DNA of 8,542 bases from Candidatus Bathyarchaeota archaeon UBA185 (GTDB taxonomy: Archaea > Thermoproteota > Bathyarchaeia > 40CM-2-53-6): assembly GCA_002495485.1 (NCBI GenBank), contig DAFH01000072.1:1-8542 (forward strand), in the 5' to 3' direction. The notes under the pieces were generated by a model. That model worked only from the letters and a program-made list of their open reading frames with translations, did no database searches and was not told the origin of the DNA. Positions 5,901 through 8,542 of the stretch are shown piece by piece (within the stretch, counting starts at the first letter, position 1; the number at the start of each line of letters is the position of its first letter). Both the position numbers and the translations under genes were made by a program.

Positions 5901-7331
5901 CTAGGCCTTCATCTCTTCGCGTGTTCTGATGATCGGGTTCTTCTTCAGTCCGAGATAGTTGCCTGTGACGCATGAGAAGCACATCTCGTCTTCGTGCAGT
6001 CCTATTCCTTTTGTGAGCCCGTCGAGGTCGTTGTACCCTAGTCCGTCGACTCCTATCTCGTTTCCAACCTTCTTGTTCAGCTCGGATATCGATAGTGTGT
6101 CGCCGTCGACTTTGCTAGCCAACAGTTCTTCGCGTGTGGGGAAGTCGATTCCCATGTAGCACGGGTGGCGGATTGGAGGGAACGTTACGACCATGTAGAC
6201 CTCCTTTGCGCCCGCGTCGCGCAATGCCTGAACGATGTTCCTGCTACTGGTACCGCGGACGATGCTGTCATCGACAACGACCACTCGTCTGCCCTCGACC
6301 ACGGGCTTTATTGTGATGATCTCGCGAACAATCTCCTCTCTGCTCTCGTCGGTTGGTTCGATGAAGCTTCGCAGGTTTCCTTTCTTTCGGTAGCGGTCTT
6401 TCATCAGTCCCTCTTCCATCGGGATGCCGCTCTCCTCCGAGTAGCCGAGGGCGGCTGGCCGTGCGGAGTCGGGGACCGGGATGACCACATCCGCGTGGAA
6501 TGGATATTTCCGGGCGAGAACCTTGCCTAGTTGTCTGCGCGTCTCGTAGACGTTGTGGCCCTCGATGTTCGAGCTGGGATGTGCGAAGTATGTGTACTCG
6601 AATGGGCAGTGATAGTGGCGCGGCGATTCTGCAAACCTGGTAACGGTGATTCCGTTCTCGTTAAGACGGACTAGCTCGCCTGGCTGTACGTCTCGGACGA
6701 AATCGGCGTGTAGGGCAGTCAGTGCACAGCTCTCGCTCGCGACGATGTGGGTCTTGCTCTCGTCGTCGTATCCGAGACACATCGGCCGAAATCCAGACTC
6801 GTCCCGCGCGGCTAGGACTTCGCCTTCTTTTGTTAGGATCATGAAGCAGTAGGAGCCACTCAACTCCTTGGAGAGCTTGCTGAAGGCCCGGGTCCAGTCG
6901 TGCTCGCGACGATAGTGCTGCAAGAGCCGATAGCCTGCTAGTCGCGTATCATTCGAATCGTCAAGGATGGGAAACTCGCCGGTGACTAGCGGAGCGACGT
7001 CTTCCGTGTTGGCGACCGTGCCGTTCTGGGCTATAGCGAACTCGCCCTTGATATCCATTGGACTCGCGTTGTCGAGCGTTGTCCGTCCTCGGGTGGAGTA
7101 GCGGACGTGTCCGATACCGCGATTTCCCTGTAGGCGTAGGATCTTTCTCGCGTTGGTTGCCGCTCCGACCCCGATTAGGCCTAGACCCTTGATGATTGGC
7201 TCGCCGGGGACTGCAATCCCCCACGATTCTTGTCCCCGATGTTGCAACGCGGATAGTCCTTTCACAATCCGTTCCGCGACGGACTCATCCTTCAATGAGT
7301 AGATTCCGATGATCCCGCAGTTCTCCTTCAC
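5901..7331 (-). CDS. purF: PurF, amidophosphoribosyltransferase (Fe-S type)
   Basis: Glutamine PRPP amidotransferase, the committed step: an N-terminal Ntn glutaminase domain releases ammonia and a PRTase domain makes 5-phosphoribosylamine. From GTG at 7331 it has 476 residues, the size of Bacillus PurF. Glutaminase landmarks are NCGIIG (4-9) with nucleophile Cys5, RGQESWGIA (32-40), HVRYST (75-80), QNGTVAN (102-108) and Asp128. The PRPP loop VVVVDDSIVRGTSS is at 350-363. Four cysteines (242, 391, 451, 454) sit where the [4Fe-4S] cluster ligands of B. subtilis PurF lie. Cys5 must become N-terminal, so a short propeptide (MKEN) is presumably removed. The frame stays open upstream to GTG 7490, with a TTG at 7442 preceded by GGTG; those starts would add 37-53 Ser/Arg-rich residues. 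I prefer 7331 on family grounds, but the choice is uncertain. Confidence 0.93.
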   Translation of the reverse strand: MKENCGIIGIYSLKDESVAERIVKGLSALQHRGQESWGIAVPGEPIIKGLGLIGVGAATNARKILRLQGNRGIGHVRYSTRGRTTLDNASPMDIKGEFAIAQNGTVANTEDVAPLVTGEFPILDDSNDTRLAGYRLLQHYRREHDWTRAFSKLSKELSGSYCFMILTKEGEVLAARDESGFRPMCLGYDDESKTHIVASESCALTALHADFVRDVQPGELVRLNENGITVTRFAESPRHYHCPFEYTYFAHPSSNIEGHNVYETRRQLGKVLARKYPFHADVVIPVPDSARPAALGYSEESGIPMEEGLMKDRYRKKGNLRSFIEPTDESREEIVREIITIKPVVEGRRVVVVDDSIVRGTSSRNIVQALRDAGAKEVYMVVTFPPIRHPCYMGIDFPTREELLASKVDGDTLSISELNKKVGNEIGVDGLGYNDLDGLTKGIGLHEDEMCFSCVTGNYLGLKKNPIIRTREEMKA

Positions 7332-7545
7332 GCCGTCGATTGCTCGAAGTTCCAACTGTTGGGTGGAGATTGATTTTGAGCGAGTCGAAACTAGTCTGCT
7401 CGCTCTCGCTGACCTCTCGCCTGCGAGGTTCTTCGAGTTCAACGACAAACACCGATCAGCCTCGGGCCGTGTATAGGTCTTTCTTGACACAATTCGCTAA
7501 ATGGATTCGAGACCGCATTTTCTAGAAACTCCTGGAATCGGTTTT
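7332..7545 (-). other. purL-purF junction: spacer or PurF N-terminal extension
   Basis: This 214-base stretch separates the purL stop from the preferred purF start and is the widest junction in the cluster. It remains open in the purF frame as far as 7496, with candidate starts GTG 7490 and TTG 7442; the latter has a minus-strand GGTG (7450-7453) seven bases before it. In another frame, a 36-codon ORF starts with an ATG (7547-7549) overlapping the purL stop as ATGA and ends at 7439 with a TGA overlapping the TTG at 7442. A perfect 10-base palindrome, TTTCTAGAAA, lies at 7519-7528. I see no clear archaeal TATA box or poly-T terminator. It could be an untranslated spacer with an internal promoter, a tiny gene, or a real PurF extension. 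Confidence 0.4.
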
Positions 7546-8542
7546 TCATGGTGTTGCTTCCATGGTCTTCGGAAACGTTTGCGACCAAGCGTTCGTGGCG
7601 ACGTTCAAAGGGATCGAAATGATCGAGTCGGACTCTTGTTTGAGTTCTATTCTATTGCCGGCGACCCGGCCAATCTTTGCGGTTCTGGTTGTCGCGGTTT
7701 TCAGTCGTCGGAGTATTCGGGCCGTGTTCCTTGGCTTTGTTTCTATGATGAATCTCGGCTTCGACTCAGAAAATAGTAGCTGGTCGATTCTGTCCGTTTT
7801 GGCTGGTATCTTGCCCAGGTCGACAACGATGCCTTTCTGGCCTTGAATGGCCATTTCTGCCAAAGCAATGGCGAGTCCCCCTTTGGAAATGTCGTGAGCG
7901 GCCTGTACTAGTCCGGACTTGACGATTCCAGTGACTGTTCGAAGAACGGTCCTCTCGGCTCTCAGATTGATCGTGGGCACTTGACCGCCGACAATTCCTT
8001 GGACGGTTTCATAGTATTCGCTTCCGCCAAGTTCTGACTGTGTTGTTCCGATGATCACGAGGTCGTTTCCTTCCTCTTGGAGGCCTGAGCCTATCTTTGG
8101 GGCCTTTGCGTCTCGTAGTCCTAGTGCAGCTATGACTGGCGAGGGTTTGACTGCTGTCTTGGTCTCGCCGTCTTCGTTGTAGAAGCTGACCTTGCCTCCG
8201 ACGACTGGCAGCCCCAGCGCCTTGCAGTAGTCCGCCATCCCTCGGATGGACTCTGAGAAGGACCAGTAGACGGCCGGGTCGGAAGGGTCGCCGAACTGCA
8301 GGTGGTCAACGACGGCCAAAGGTTCGGCTCCGACTGCAACCACGTTCCTCGAGGCTTCGGCCACGCACCCCGCGCCCCCCCTTCTGGGGTCGAGGTGGCT
8401 GTGCTTGCTGTTTCCGTCGGCCTTCACTGCAAGCATGGATCCGTTGGGGAGTCTGAGCAGTGAGGCGTCCGCCTCCCCAGGCTTCAGGACCGTCCGCAGA
8501 CCCACTTCGTGGTCGTACTGCTCGTAGACCCACTTCTTGCTG
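7546..8542 (-). CDS. purL: PurL, FGAM synthase subunit II (C-terminal part)
   Basis: Phosphoribosylformylglycinamidine synthase large subunit of the small-PurL type: with PurQ and PurS it turns FGAR, glutamine and ATP into FGAM. The C-terminal 331 residues of a protein expected to have 700-800 are visible; the 5' part lies to the right, and the frame is open to the window edge. Visible are WVYEQYDHEVG (4-14), GSMLAVKADGN (34-44), GGAGCVAEASRNVVAVGAEP (55-74), LQFGDPSDPAVYWSF (81-95), GGKVSFYNE (115-123), PSPVIAALGL (133-142), LGGSEYYE (171-178) and AHDISKGGLAIALAEMA (212-228), the order found in the second AIRS-like half. The GTG at 8505 is inside the conserved region and is not the start. 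The stop TGA at 7546 overlaps an ATG as ATGA. PurS and PurQ genes are not in the window. Confidence 0.95.
   Translation of the reverse strand, partial: SKKWVYEQYDHEVGLRTVLKPGEADASLLRLPNGSMLAVKADGNSKHSHLDPRRGGAGCVAEASRNVVAVGAEPLAVVDHLQFGDPSDPAVYWSFSESIRGMADYCKALGLPVVGGKVSFYNEDGETKTAVKPSPVIAALGLRDAKAPKIGSGLQEEGNDLVIIGTTQSELGGSEYYETVQGIVGGQVPTINLRAERTVLRTVTGIVKSGLVQAAHDISKGGLAIALAEMAIQGQKGIVVDLGKIPAKTDRIDQLLFSESKPRFIIETKPRNTARILRRLKTATTRTAKIGRVAGNRIELKQESDSIISIPLNVATNAWSQTFPKTMEATP

Noticed and set aside
8373..8381. Run of seven C (G on the coding strand) in purL as a possible frameshift site
   Set aside because: The PurL frame reads through it with conserved residues on both sides, so no break is evident.
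8503..8505. GTG as the start of purL
   Set aside because: Conserved PurL residues (WVYEQYDHE) continue in frame upstream to the window edge, so the gene is truncated by the window rather than starting here.
1..8542. CRISPR array, tRNA/rRNA gene, insertion sequence, or defence island
   Set aside because: No spaced direct repeats, tRNA-like folds, transposase motifs or terminal inverted repeats were noticed; the window is almost wholly metabolic coding sequence.

Overview
The window is a compact, entirely minus-strand cluster for de novo purine synthesis and folate one-carbon chemistry. In transcription order (right to left) it holds purL (3' part only), purF, purD, a HIT-family hydrolase gene, purN, folD, a two-domain GNAT acetyltransferase gene, a 5-formyltetrahydrofolate cyclo-ligase gene, purE and purC (5' part only). 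Both outer genes run off the window.

Organism: the gene set, moderately high GC, frequent TTG/GTG starts and protein style suggest a mesophilic archaeon using tetrahydrofolate, perhaps of the Nitrososphaeria (Thaumarchaeota)/Bathyarchaeia side. This is a judgement from memory, made without any search, and a bacterial source is not excluded. No rRNA, tRNA, transposase, CRISPR or phage gene is visible.

Layout: 7546-8542 purL C-terminal 331 residues; 7332-7545 a spacer or disputed PurF N-terminal extension; 5901-7331 purF; 4587-5876 purD; 4163-4582 HIT protein; 3537-4160 purN; 2683-3540 folD; 1770-2672 GNAT protein; 1118-1714 cyclo-ligase; 687-1121 purE; 1-685 purC. Junctions are tight: ATGA overlap purN/folD, TTGA overlap cyclo-ligase/purE, and gaps of 1 to 24 bases at most others. 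This indicates one polycistronic unit whose promoter lies to the right of the window.

Function: PurF makes phosphoribosylamine from PRPP and glutamine, PurD converts it to GAR, PurN formylates GAR with 10-formyl-THF, PurL converts FGAR to FGAM, PurE makes CAIR and PurC makes SAICAR. FolD and the cyclo-ligase supply and recycle the folate one-carbon units that PurN uses. PurM, PurS/PurQ, PurK, PurB and the last-step enzymes are not in this window. The GNAT and HIT proteins have no established purine role and are the least explained members. I see no wholly new system; the points worth a second look are the PurE active-site signature, the GNAT passenger, the purL-purF junction and the abundance of non-ATG starts.
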